DNA of 64,000 bases from Aliivibrio wodanis (lineage in GTDB: Bacteria; Pseudomonadota; Gammaproteobacteria; Enterobacterales; Vibrionaceae). The stretch lies in contig LN554846.1 in NCBI GenBank assembly GCA_000953695.1, positions 868,001 through 932,000 of the forward strand, written 5' to 3'. Positions within the stretch are counted from its first letter, which is position 1, and every line of letters begins with the position of its first letter. This document shows positions 20,345 through 28,956 of the stretch, piece after piece. Below the pieces are notes generated by a model, which saw only the letters and a list, made by a program, of their open reading frames with translations, was not told the DNA's origin and ran no database searches. Both the position numbers and the translations under genes were made by a program.

Positions 20345-23072
20345 GCGATGCTCCTTGTGCTGGTGGCTGAGTAGGTTGTTGGGTATTTAATTGATAGCTA
20401 GGCGTAAAAAGCCTTAATCGGTTGGCATTAGTTACAACGGTAATGGAAGATAGTGCCATTGCTGCTCCGGCAATGACTGGGCTTAATAACATCCCTGTGA
20501 ACGGAAATAAAATGCCTGCCGCAATAGGGATCCCTATCATGTTATAAATAAACGCGCCAAATAGGTTTTGTTTCATATTTGTCATGGTGGCTTTAGAAAG
20601 CTCAATGGCACTTACCGCGGTTCGTAATGAGTGATTCATTAAGGTTAGATGGGCACTTTCAATTGCTACATCACTGCCATTCCCCATCGCAATTCCTACT
20701 TCAGCTTGTGCGAGCGCTGGTGCATCGTTAATACCATCGCCGATCATAGCGACTTTGTGATTTTGTAATTGAAGATCTTTGATTGCTTGTGCTTTACCAT
20801 CAGGTAATACCCCTGCAATGACCTGACTTATACCTAATTGTTTAGCGACATGCTCAGCAGTTTCTTTACGATCGCCGGTTAGCATCACGACATTAATACC
20901 TAATTCGGTAAATTGCTTAACCGCGAGTGCTGAATCGGTACGAATCGCATCGCTGACCTCGATAACACCGATGCACTGTTTATGAGTTGCAACAAACAGA
21001 GGTGTTGACGAAGGTGAAAGTTCAGCTTGAGGTAGAGCAATGTTATTTTGTGATAAGTAAGTCATATTGCCGATAAAAATAGTATTGCCATCTACTTTTG
21101 CCGAAGCCCCAAGCCCTAATTGAGCGTTAAACTCAGTAGCAGTAACAAGATCCAATGAGTATTGGTTTAAATAAGCCATCACAGCTTGAGCCAATGGATG
21201 CTCAGAATGACTTTCAACAGCTGCAGCTAAAATGATTACCTGTTGTTCTGTGTAGTCATGAAAGTTCATGACCTTACTAACCGTCGGCTTACCTTCGGTT
21301 AATGTTCCTGTTTTATCAACCACAACGGTATCTACGGTGCTTGCGGTTTGAAGTACATCAGCATCTTTTATTAATGCCCCAAATTCCGCCGCTTTACCAA
21401 TTCCTACGGTAACGGACATTGGAGTAGCAAGACCGAGAGCGCAAGGGCAGGCAATGATAAGTACAGTGGTGGCAACTACCAACATATAACTTGAGGTTGG
21501 CTCGGGACCAAGGTTGTACCAGATAAGCGCGGAGACAATAGCAATAATCATGACACTTGGTACAAATACGGCTGATATTTTATCGGCCAGTTTTGCAATG
21601 TTCGGCTTGCTGCTTTGTGCATTACGTACCATGGTTATAATTCGAGCTAGCATGGTGTGTTCACCAACATTGGTTGCTTTAAAGGTAAAGCTACCTTGTT
21701 GATTAATCGTTCCTGCATGGACGGTATCATTGATTGTTTTTAAGCTAGGAAGAGGCTCCCCAGTTAACATCGCTTCATCAAGATAGCTTTCACCACTAAT
21801 TAAAACGCCATCCACAGGAATTTTTTCTCCGGGTTTAATCTTGATAATCATGTCTTGAAGTACTTGAGAAACTGGCAACTCAATCTCTTTCCCATCTTTA
21901 ATGACGGTAGCGGTTTGTGGCTGAAGGTTTAACAGTTTTTCAATCGCACTAGAGGTTCGATTACGTGCTTTGGTTTCAATCAGATTACCAAGAGTGATTA
22001 AACCTAAGATCATTGCTGTTGCTTCAAAGTAAACATGACGTGCTTGTTCAGGGAAAAATTCAGGTGAAATAACCAATGCCATAGAATAAAGCCAAGCTGA
22101 TCCCGTACCAAGAGCGACGAGCGTATCCATTGTCGCTCTGTGGTGAGTGAAAGCTTTCCAAGCATTAACAAAAAAATGTTTACCTGCAGTGAGTAATAGA
22201 CCTAAACAAATTAATCCAATGACTCCCCACGCAAGTTGATCATTTATGGTGTTGATTTGCATATTGCCACCAAACACTCCCCACAACATTAATGGTGCGC
22301 CAATCGCTAATGAGAGAATGGTGTTTTTTTTATGTGCCGTGGTGGTTTTTAAATACAGTTCTTTTTGTCTTTTACGACGTTGCTCTTCATTTAGGCTAAT
22401 TTCAGCGCCATAACCGCCTTTTTCTATCGCTTGGATTACGTCAACTTCATTAATATCACCAATTACTAAGGCGGTACGTTCAGCTAGATTCACGCGAACA
22501 GATTGAACGTTATGGACAGTTGAAATGATGCTCTCAACAGAGGAAACACAGCTAGCACAAGTCATTCCGGATAAAATCAGTTGAGTTGTTTTTTCTGTAT
22601 TGAATTCTGGTTTTTCCGGTTTGTTAGTAATGGCTTTGTTATCTGACTCTTTTGATAATGGTTTATTTTCAAGGGCAAATGGAGTTTCAGAGGCTTGAAA
22701 ACCAATGGATTCAATCAGAGATACCACACTTTCTTTTGAGTGTATGGTATTGAGATTAAGCTCTGTTTTTGAAATAGAAAGAATAGTGGAGTGAGATAAT
22801 GTTTCTACTGCTTCTGTTGTTTTCTTTACGCATCTACCGCAATTTAATCCTGCTAAATAAAGCGTTATTACTTTTTCTTCAGGTACAGAATAACCAAGTT
22901 GAGAAATTATCTCGATAACATTTTGTTCAGAAAGGCTAGTGGTAAGAGTCAGCTCTGCTTTGGTAACAGAATATTGAGAGATACCAGTGTTGGTAGAAAG
23001 TACTTGTTCTACTTTAGCTACACAGCGACCGCAACTTAATCCTGATAAAGGAAGAGTGAATTCCTGACTCAT
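20337..23072 (-). CDS. copA: Copper-exporting P1B-type ATPase (CopA)
   Basis: An inner-membrane pump that exports Cu(I) using ATP. It has 911 residues. Three N-terminal heavy-metal-associated domains carry CGRC, CGRC and CASC, one more than E. coli CopA. Eight transmembrane helices follow. The actuator motif is TGEP, the intramembrane metal site is ACPCALGLATP, the phosphorylation site is DKTGTLTEGKP, the HP motif is SEHPLA and the hinge is GDGINDAPAL. Later helices have YN and MxxSS residues typical of Cu(I) pumps. It is transcribed from a CueR-type promoter divergent from the regulator. Confidence 0.95.
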   Translation of the reverse strand: MSQEFTLPLSGLSCGRCVAKVEQVLSTNTGISQYSVTKAELTLTTSLSEQNVIEIISQLGYSVPEEKVITLYLAGLNCGRCVKKTTEAVETLSHSTILSISKTELNLNTIHSKESVVSLIESIGFQASETPFALENKPLSKESDNKAITNKPEKPEFNTEKTTQLILSGMTCASCVSSVESIISTVHNVQSVRVNLAERTALVIGDINEVDVIQAIEKGGYGAEISLNEEQRRKRQKELYLKTTTAHKKNTILSLAIGAPLMLWGVFGGNMQINTINDQLAWGVIGLICLGLLLTAGKHFFVNAWKAFTHHRATMDTLVALGTGSAWLYSMALVISPEFFPEQARHVYFEATAMILGLITLGNLIETKARNRTSSAIEKLLNLQPQTATVIKDGKEIELPVSQVLQDMIIKIKPGEKIPVDGVLISGESYLDEAMLTGEPLPSLKTINDTVHAGTINQQGSFTFKATNVGEHTMLARIITMVRNAQSSKPNIAKLADKISAVFVPSVMIIAIVSALIWYNLGPEPTSSYMLVVATTVLIIACPCALGLATPMSVTVGIGKAAEFGALIKDADVLQTASTVDTVVVDKTGTLTEGKPTVSKVMNFHDYTEQQVIILAAAVESHSEHPLAQAVMAYLNQYSLDLVTATEFNAQLGLGASAKVDGNTIFIGNMTYLSQNNIALPQAELSPSSTPLFVATHKQCIGVIEVSDAIRTDSALAVKQFTELGINVVMLTGDRKETAEHVAKQLGISQVIAGVLPDGKAQAIKDLQLQNHKVAMIGDGINDAPALAQAEVGIAMGNGSDVAIESAHLTLMNHSLRTAVSAIELSKATMTNMKQNLFGAFIYNMIGIPIAAGILFPFTGMLLSPVIAGAAMALSSITVVTNANRLRLFTPSYQLNTQQPTQPPAQGASHD

Positions 23073-23104
23073 AATAACCTCATTAACTATTCTTGATATT
23101 GCTA

Positions 23105-23135
23105 AGAATAAACCTTACAGTAAATGGAAGGTCAA
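23105..23135 (-). promoter_or_regulatory. CueR-type operator-promoter of copA
   Basis: On the minus strand TTGACC (23130-23135) and TATTCT (23105-23110) are separated by 19 bases, the over-long spacer of MerR-family promoters. Within it lies the dyad ACCTTCC-N7-GTAAGGT (23112-23132). This geometry is diagnostic of copper activation by CueR. Confidence 0.9.
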
Positions 23136-23157
23136 GCAGTTGAATGAGTAAATTAAC

Positions 23158-23559
23158 ATGAATATCAGTGAAGTGGCTAAGTTAACCGGATTAACCGCGA
23201 AGGCGATTCGGTTTTATGAAAGTAAAGGGGTGATTCGAGAGGCTAATCGCAGTGCGAACGGCTATCGTCAATATATGCAGGTGCAAGTTGAAGAATTACA
23301 ACTGATCAGGCGATCTCGATTGGTTGGATTTAGTCTAGAAGAGTGCCAAGAGTTATTGAGCTTATCAAATAATCCTAATCGTCGAAGTGCTGATGTTAAA
23401 AAGAAAACACTAGAGAAAGTAACAGAGATAGAAGAAAAAATTCAAGAACTTGAAGGAATAAAACAAACCTTACTTGAGTTGGCAAATTCTTGCCCTGGAG
23501 ATGAAAGCAATGATTGTCCAATTATTAAAGGGTTAACCTGTTGTCACGATAAAAAGTAA
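23158..23559 (+). CDS. cueR: CueR-type copper-responsive MerR regulator
   Basis: A Cu(I)-sensing activator of 133 residues. The N-terminal winged helix-turn-helix reads [20 protein letters not shown], followed by a long dimerisation helix. The metal loop CPGDESNDC gives the two cysteines at the C-x7-C spacing of CueR. A C-terminal CCH follows, as in E. coli CueR. It is divergent from copA, with the operator at 23112-23132 lying between them. Confidence 0.94.
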   Translation: MNISEVAKLTGLTAKAIRFYESKGVIREANRSANGYRQYMQVQVEELQLIRRSRLVGFSLEECQELLSLSNNPNRRSADVKKKTLEKVTEIEEKIQELEGIKQTLLELANSCPGDESNDCPIIKGLTCCHDKK

Positions 23560-23589
23560 CAACAGGATAAATTTTAATTCGTACTTAAA

Positions 23590-24444
23590 TTAGTAAAGTA
23601 GAGAATACAGCTGGCGGCGGTATTTACCTGCAACTGGGTTTCCTTGGCCAAGAGCAGAAAGAATATCCATCATTGTTTTCTTTACTTGTCCATCTTGAGC
23701 GTTAAGATCTTTTAATAAAATGTGCATTAAAATTTCTAACGCTTCTTCTTGGCGATTCACTTGGCTGTATTGAATAGCAAGCTCTAAAGTAACCTCTGTG
23801 TTATTTTTATCTGTATTATATTTATCTTCTAATGCTTGGATTTCTGGTGTGTTACCGGCTTGTTTGTGCAGCTCAAGTTTTGCTACCAATTCTTTGTATT
23901 TACTGTCCTGATCTTGCATTAGAATTTCAGATAGAATGGTTTCTGCTTGATCATAGGCTTGAGTCTCAATATAACATTGAGCAATATGCAATTTTATTTG
24001 ACCATTGCCCCCAAAATGCTCAACTAAAGTAAGAAGGGTTGGGAGTGCCGCTTGGAATTCACCTTCTTCAACTAATTTAAACGCTTGGCCTAATTGAAGT
24101 TCTTCTTGGCTAGGCAGATGTTTATTCAGCATGCCTTGAATCGCCTCAATAGATTGTGGTCCGCCCATACCATCAACAGCTTGACCATTTTTAAATAAAG
24201 CGATGGTTGGTAATGTTTGTACACCAAACTGCTGTGCGAGGCCTTGTTGCTCTTCACAGTTAAGTAGCGCAAGGGTTACCGCCTCACCACATTGTTGTGA
24301 AAGTTGCTGAAGAGCGGGAATAACGGCAAGACTCTCTTGGGTCATTGGTGCCCAGAAATGAATTAACACAGGAGTTTGTGTTGAGCTTTCAAGGATTTGC
24401 TGGAAGTTTTGTTCGTTCAGTTCAACGCTGTGTTCTGGCTGCAT
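23590..24444 (-). CDS. cnoX: Thioredoxin-like/TPR chaperedoxin (CnoX/YbbN)
   Basis: A holdase that protects unfolded proteins and hands them to GroEL or DnaK in E. coli. The 284-residue protein has a thioredoxin fold (about 10-110) and a TPR region (about 115-280). It aligns with E. coli YbbN up to the conserved end KYRRQLYSLLY. The active-site position reads WAPMTQES, with no cysteine, so it cannot act as a CxxC oxidoreductase. It is followed on the same strand, as read toward lower coordinates, by no close gene; ybbO lies upstream as its usual neighbour. Confidence 0.92.
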   Translation of the reverse strand: MQPEHSVELNEQNFQQILESSTQTPVLIHFWAPMTQESLAVIPALQQLSQQCGEAVTLALLNCEEQQGLAQQFGVQTLPTIALFKNGQAVDGMGGPQSIEAIQGMLNKHLPSQEELQLGQAFKLVEEGEFQAALPTLLTLVEHFGGNGQIKLHIAQCYIETQAYDQAETILSEILMQDQDSKYKELVAKLELHKQAGNTPEIQALEDKYNTDKNNTEVTLELAIQYSQVNRQEEALEILMHILLKDLNAQDGQVKKTMMDILSALGQGNPVAGKYRRQLYSLLY

Positions 24445-24527
24445 GGTCTTTTCCTAAAATCAGTATTGTTTCTAGATATATACAGTTATATGGGGTATCG
24501 ACTTGATTTTCAAGGTGCCAGATACGA

Positions 24528-24560
24528 AGAAAGCCACTATGCAGAACATAATGGCTTTCT
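24528..24560. other. Strong hairpin upstream of cnoX
   Basis: Nine-base arms AGAAAGCCA and TGGCTTTCT are extended inward by further pairing. No T-run follows on either strand, so it may be a weak terminator for upstream minus-strand transcription or an mRNA leader structure of cnoX. Confidence 0.5.
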
Positions 24561-24582
24561 ATCGCAAGCGAAGGTGTAGCTG

Positions 24583-24648
24583 CTAGATCAGTATGAATAC
24601 CGCAACAGCTACACTCACACAGATCCAGTTGATTTTACCTAGTGTCAT
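24583..24648 (-). CDS. Possible 21-residue membrane peptide
   Basis: A short ORF reads MTLGKINWICVSVAVAVFIL plus one Ile: a basic N-terminus followed by a single hydrophobic helix. A GGGGGG stretch lies only 3 bases before the ATG, closer than usual. Its end overlaps a 9-base dyad (24574-24582 and 24606-24614). It sits in a 334-base gap between cnoX and ybbO that is otherwise empty. I do not recognise it; it may be chance. Confidence 0.3.
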   Translation of the reverse strand: MTLGKINWICVSVAVAVFILI

Positions 24649-24778
24649 ATTCCCCCCGAAAAAACACCATCTACCGGATAGAAATGAATATACTTATTTT
24701 ATATGACACTAATATTACATTATTACTTTTTTCTCATATTTCTTAATTATTACACTGTAGTGACAGCATAAAGTTAGG

Positions 24779-25606
24779 TTAATCACTCTTATTTAAGATC
24801 ATATCGAGCCACTTTGTTGGTAATAATCGTTTTAATACGGCAAAAAGATATGTGGGAAAAGTCACTCGATATCGAGCTTTTGGTCTCGATGAATTAAGCG
24901 CATGCAATAACGGTGGAACGAGTGAGTCAGAGGGCAAAACAAACGCACTACCAGAGTGTGCTTTTCCAAGTCTCTGCTGCTGAATTAGGTATTTTTCTTT
25001 ATGGGGGCTATTTTCAATATTTACCCATTTATTAAATGCTTTCAATGCATTAGTTCTAAATTCAGTTTCTATTGGTCCAGGTTCAATTAAGCTGACTTTG
25101 ATGTTTGTCTCTGAGAGTTCTAAGCGTAATGTATCAGTCCAACCTTCAATAGCAAATTTTGATGCGTTATAAGCACCACGATATTTCATCGCGACAATGC
25201 CTAACACTGAGCTGTTTTGAATGATACGTCCATGGCCTTGCTTTCTCATTACAGGAAGGAGTTCTGTGACTAATTGGTGCCATCCAAAGAAGTTTGACTC
25301 GAACTGCTCTTTTAATGCCTCCCTTGGTAAGTCTTCAAGGGCTCCTGCTTGGCCATATGCTCCGTTATTGAACAATGCGTATAATTTGCCATCAGTTAGA
25401 CGGATGACTTCTTTTACTGCATCGGTAATGCTTTGGGGATCACTGTAGTTTAAATGTAAGCAGGTAAGGCCTTCTTCTTGCAATCGCTGAACATCTTTAT
25501 GTTGTCGGCACGAAGCAATAACGTGAAAGCCTTGTTTTTGTAATTGATGAGCTGCGGTATAACCAATACCGGTAGAGCAGCCTGTGATAAAAATATATCG
25601 TTGCAT
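24779..25606 (-). CDS. ybbO: Short-chain dehydrogenase/reductase (YbbO-like)
   Basis: A classical SDR of 275 residues. The cofactor loop TGCSTGIG is at the N-terminus, the NNGA-type motif is FNNGAYG, and catalytic Ser with Y-x-x-x-K reads YNASKFAIEGW. The C-terminal hydrophobic segment FLAVLKRLLP-like region suggests membrane association. E. coli YbbO is an NADP-linked aldehyde or retinal-type reductase adjacent to ybbN, the same gene pairing as here. The natural substrate is not certain. Confidence 0.9.
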   Translation of the reverse strand: MQRYIFITGCSTGIGYTAAHQLQKQGFHVIASCRQHKDVQRLQEEGLTCLHLNYSDPQSITDAVKEVIRLTDGKLYALFNNGAYGQAGALEDLPREALKEQFESNFFGWHQLVTELLPVMRKQGHGRIIQNSSVLGIVAMKYRGAYNASKFAIEGWTDTLRLELSETNIKVSLIEPGPIETEFRTNALKAFNKWVNIENSPHKEKYLIQQQRLGKAHSGSAFVLPSDSLVPPLLHALNSSRPKARYRVTFPTYLFAVLKRLLPTKWLDMILNKSD

Positions 25607-25692
25607 ATTGCGAGGCCTTGATGATAAAGATTGTTTATCATGGGTCTAAAAGTAAGTGATTGCAACGGCTCTTTTAAATGATAATGACCTGC

Positions 25693-26598
25693 TTAGTTAA
25701 ATAACTGTTTCAAAGCAGACTCAATACGTGAATAACGGAATTTAAAGCCTTCGTGAACTAAACGTTTTGGTCGTACTCTTTGGCTGTCAGTCAGTAAGGC
25801 GGAAGCTTCGCCTAAAATGCCTTTAATGAGAATTTTAGGAGTAAATAGGAAGTGCGGTCGCTTTAGCGTTTTTGCTAACGCTTTGCTAAAGGTCTGGTTA
25901 GTTACTGGATGAGGAGCTGTTAGGTTGTAAATACCACTGCTACCCTCTTGATCTAAGAGGTGTAATATAGCGAGAACCATATCATCAATATGGATCCATG
26001 ACATATATTGCTTTCCATCCCCTATTGGACCACCCAGCCCAAACTGGTAGGGCAATTGCATCTTTTTAAGAGCGCCCCCTAGTGGTGATAAAACAATACC
26101 AGTGCGTAAAAGACAAACACGAGTTTGATTATTTTGAGCTTGTAAGGCTTTATTTTCCCATTGTTGGCATACTTGATGGGAAAAATCTGATGACACAATT
26201 TCGGTTGTTTCATTGATATCTTGGCTGCCAGTATTACCATAATAACCAATCGCAGAACCAGAAATAAAACAGCGTGGTGGAGTGAGTGATTTTAAACAAA
26301 GTTGGGCAAGCTCATCGGTAAGGTTACAGCGACTATTGATAATTATGTTTTTTTGTTTTTGAGTCCATTTTCTTTCGGCAATAGGTTCTCCGGCTAAGTT
26401 AATAATGGCGTCAATATCATTGAAATCATTAAAGGAGGAAAGGTCTGATATAAAATCAGCATGAGGTAGCGCTAGGTGGTTAAGTGCTAATTCAGCCTTT
26501 TGAATATTGCGAGTTAATAACACCAAGTGGTGACCTTTAAGGTGGTCTAATAGCTGTTTTCCTATTAACCCTGTACTACCTGTGATAAGTATTTTCAT
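25693..26598 (-). CDS. yfcH: NAD-dependent epimerase-like protein (YfcH family)
   Basis: A 301-residue extended-SDR protein of the TIGR01777/YfcH family. The N-terminal Rossmann loop is ITGSTGLIG, NLAGEPIAERKW lies around residue 65, and SAIGYYGNTG is around 110. A DUF1731-like C-terminus contains GEASALLTDSQRVRPKRL. In plants and bacteria this family is linked to cell-division or redox roles, but its reaction is unknown. It is divergent from yfcE. Confidence 0.88.
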   Translation of the reverse strand: MKILITGSTGLIGKQLLDHLKGHHLVLLTRNIQKAELALNHLALPHADFISDLSSFNDFNDIDAIINLAGEPIAERKWTQKQKNIIINSRCNLTDELAQLCLKSLTPPRCFISGSAIGYYGNTGSQDINETTEIVSSDFSHQVCQQWENKALQAQNNQTRVCLLRTGIVLSPLGGALKKMQLPYQFGLGGPIGDGKQYMSWIHIDDMVLAILHLLDQEGSSGIYNLTAPHPVTNQTFSKALAKTLKRPHFLFTPKILIKGILGEASALLTDSQRVRPKRLVHEGFKFRYSRIESALKQLFN

Positions 26599-26726
26599 CT
26601 CGTCTCCTGCAAGATATATAATATCTGATTAAGTAAGTATAAATTGAGTTCACTGATTGGCAACTTTCATCATGTTTTCCTTTATACTTCATGTTTGAAA
26701 TACCTCTTTAATCTTAAGGATTCTTC

Positions 26727-27275
26727 GTGAAGTTATTTTTTGCATCAGATCTGCATGGCTCTTTACCTGCAACACAACGTGTTATTGATACGTTTTTAGC
26801 TTCTAAAGCGGATCACTTAATTCTGCTAGGTGATTTGATTAATTTTGGTCCAAGAAATCCGTTACCAGAAGGGCATAACCCTCTTGCAGTGGCTGAGTTA
26901 CTGAATCAATACGCAGAGTCTATCATTGCAGTAAGAGGAAATTGTGACAGTGAAGTCGATCAAATGCTGTTATCTTTTCCGATCATGGCTGATTACAATA
27001 TTGTTTTGTTACCGACAGGGCAGAAGTTATTTTTAACGCATGGTCATGTTTATAATGCAGATAAACGTCCTTTATTAAAGAAGGGCGATATTATTGCGCA
27101 TGGACATACTCATATTACTGTCGCAGAGTGGCAGGGAGATCAAATTATTTTTAATCCAGGCTCAACTACGTTTCCTCGAAAAGAAGGTGGGAAGCCTAGC
27201 TATGGCTTATTTGATGGGAAAAGATTGTCAGTTCATGACTTTGATGGAAATATTCTTAATACCATTGAGTGTTAA
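26727..27275 (+). CDS. yfcE: Metallophosphoesterase (YfcE)
   Basis: A 182-residue calcineurin-like phosphodiesterase. All metal-binding blocks are visible: SDLHGS, GDLINFGPRN, RGNCDSE, THGHVYN and AHGHTH. E. coli YfcE hydrolyses model phosphodiesters with Mn2+, and its natural substrate is not known. It is close in length to E. coli YfcE (184). The start at 26727 follows AAGGATTC. Confidence 0.93.
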   Translation: MKLFFASDLHGSLPATQRVIDTFLASKADHLILLGDLINFGPRNPLPEGHNPLAVAELLNQYAESIIAVRGNCDSEVDQMLLSFPIMADYNIVLLPTGQKLFLTHGHVYNADKRPLLKKGDIIAHGHTHITVAEWQGDQIIFNPGSTTFPRKEGGKPSYGLFDGKRLSVHDFDGNILNTIEC

Positions 27276-27286
27276 GATCTAATATA

Positions 27287-27314
27287 AAAAAGAAGCCAGT
27301 ATAGGCTTCTTTTA
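27287..27314. terminator. Bidirectional terminator between yfcE and toxS
   Basis: AAAGAAGCC and GGCTTCTTT arms with a 6-base loop and A/T tails serve both convergent genes. Confidence 0.85.
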
Positions 27315-27338
27315 TATATTAATGTGATACCAATCATA

Positions 27339-27884
27339 TTAGTGTGAAAATAAAATACCAGAGCCATAATTCAAACTAGTCAATAATAGAGTTTTATTAT
27401 TGATGACATCAACACGCTTACTTTGTTGAGCATCCATTCTAAATACACGCATAATCAACTTTTTTTGTGAGCCAGAAAAATCTTTATTATCATTTGAAGT
27501 TACGTCTTTAAACTCTGTTGGATCAATCAATAAGTAGTCACCACTATAATCCCAATTTCCAGTTTCCATTACATTGATAGTTAAAGGTGTTGCTTCATTA
27601 GGAAGGCCACTATAGATAACTAATGTTGATGATTTTGAATAAGTTTTATTCGGTAGATAGACAACATTTGATTTAATGTCTGCACGCTTCAGTGGTCCCA
27701 TATCTTCATAATTAGAATCAATGCGAACCGTACTCATGCTCTGCCATTCTTTCGATGTTAGTAGTTGTTCAACTTTACTGTCACTTTCCCAATAAAACCA
27801 AGCACTGCTTATTATTGAGATAAAAAGAAGGGTTATCGGAAAAAAACGTTTTATAACTGGAAGTTGTTCGCCATTTAACCACAT
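27339..27884 (-). CDS. toxS: ToxR-stabilising membrane protein ToxS
   Basis: ToxS is a single-pass inner-membrane protein whose periplasmic domain binds and protects the ToxR periplasmic domain, and it contributes to bile sensing in vibrios. It has 181 residues with one transmembrane helix (about 13-30, FFPITLLFISIISSAWFYW). Its ATG lies within the last codons of toxR (10-base overlap), so translation is coupled. Identification rests on family resemblance and on the toxR partner. Confidence 0.92.
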   Translation of the reverse strand: MWLNGEQLPVIKRFFPITLLFISIISSAWFYWESDSKVEQLLTSKEWQSMSTVRIDSNYEDMGPLKRADIKSNVVYLPNKTYSKSSTLVIYSGLPNEATPLTINVMETGNWDYSGDYLLIDPTEFKDVTSNDNKDFSGSQKKLIMRVFRMDAQQSKRVDVINNKTLLLTSLNYGSGILFSH

Positions 27885-28741
27885 ACTTTATCCACCTCTT
27901 GTTGGTCAATCAGTAAACGTACGCTAATGCTTTGATCACTGTTCTCTTCATTATGAATATAATTCAATGTTATGTGGTTAGGTTGACCACTGGTCGCAAT
28001 CACTTCTATTGGTTTTAGTGCACCAATATGGTTTGAATTATAGTAAACAGTGCATTGCTCTATAAGTGGTTTCCACCTATCGATGTTAGGATGACTCACT
28101 GGAACAAAAATAGGTGTTTCATCGTAATTGGCGACTTGAATAAATGCATCTGATTTAGGCGTGTGATTAATATAAGCAATGATCGGTAAAATAAACGCTA
28201 TGATCAGAGTTAATGTTCCCAATAAGGATAAATGAGCCTGAGATTTATTACTATCTTTTGATGATTTACCAGTAGATGTAACATGAGCAGCAACTTGTTG
28301 CGGTATCTCAACGGGTGCTTCTACAACAGGTTCTCGAGTGTCAGATGAAGGTATATTTTCATTTATAGCTTGTGATTCAACCTCTTTCTCTGGGTCCAAG
28401 TGTGCGACAGCTGTTGAAATAAACTGATACCCACGCTTAGGCACTGTTTTCACATAAACAGGTAGCTTTGTAGGATCTTGTAGCATTTTCCGTAATGTAG
28501 AAATTGCTTGTGTTAAACTGGAATCATCGACTTCAAATCCTTGATCACGCCATACATATTCATGTAATTCGTGACGACTAACAACCTTCCCTGGTTCTTG
28601 AATAAGCAGGCTTAAAACACGGCTTTCATTGCCACCCAAGCGAATAATATCATCATCATTTAATGTGTCGATGAGACTATTATCGTTTGGATCAAATAGG
28701 AACCGGTCGCCAATAATAATTTTTTTATTTTCTATATTCAT
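27875..28741 (-). CDS. toxR: Membrane-bound transcription regulator ToxR
   Basis: ToxR controls outer-membrane porins and host- or envelope-related genes in vibrios. The 288-residue protein has an OmpR-type winged-helix domain (about 10-110, with ESRVLSLLIQEPGKVVSRHE), a proline-rich linker, one transmembrane helix at about 171-191, and a periplasmic domain. Two periplasmic cysteines, EQCTV and the near-terminal VCG, match the conserved disulfide pair. It is divergent from htpG, the usual vibrio context. Confidence 0.95.
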   Translation of the reverse strand: MNIENKKIIIGDRFLFDPNDNSLIDTLNDDDIIRLGGNESRVLSLLIQEPGKVVSRHELHEYVWRDQGFEVDDSSLTQAISTLRKMLQDPTKLPVYVKTVPKRGYQFISTAVAHLDPEKEVESQAINENIPSSDTREPVVEAPVEIPQQVAAHVTSTGKSSKDSNKSQAHLSLLGTLTLIIAFILPIIAYINHTPKSDAFIQVANYDETPIFVPVSHPNIDRWKPLIEQCTVYYNSNHIGALKPIEVIATSGQPNHITLNYIHNEENSDQSISVRLLIDQQEVDKVCG

Positions 28742-28882
28742 TGGTTGTTAACTCAGTAATGGTGATTCATATTAGATGATATCTAAGTATCATTTTTAGA
28801 ATGTCTATTTTATGTCAAAATTTATCATTAATCATATTACAGTATAAAAAAAGAAAAAAACAGTGTTTTTACATTGCTTTAC

Positions 28883-28910
28883 CTTGATTTTCATCTTTTA
28901 GGCCCTATTA
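28883..28910 (+). promoter_or_regulatory. Sigma-32-like promoter of htpG
   Basis: CTTGATT (28883-28889) and CCCTATTA (28903-28910) are separated by 13 bases, near the heat-shock consensus CTTGAAA and CCCCATNT. The site lies 47 bases upstream of the start codon. Confidence 0.65.
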
Positions 28911-28956
28911 AAGTGAATATATAACAATACATTTGTCTTTATATCGGAGTTTATAG

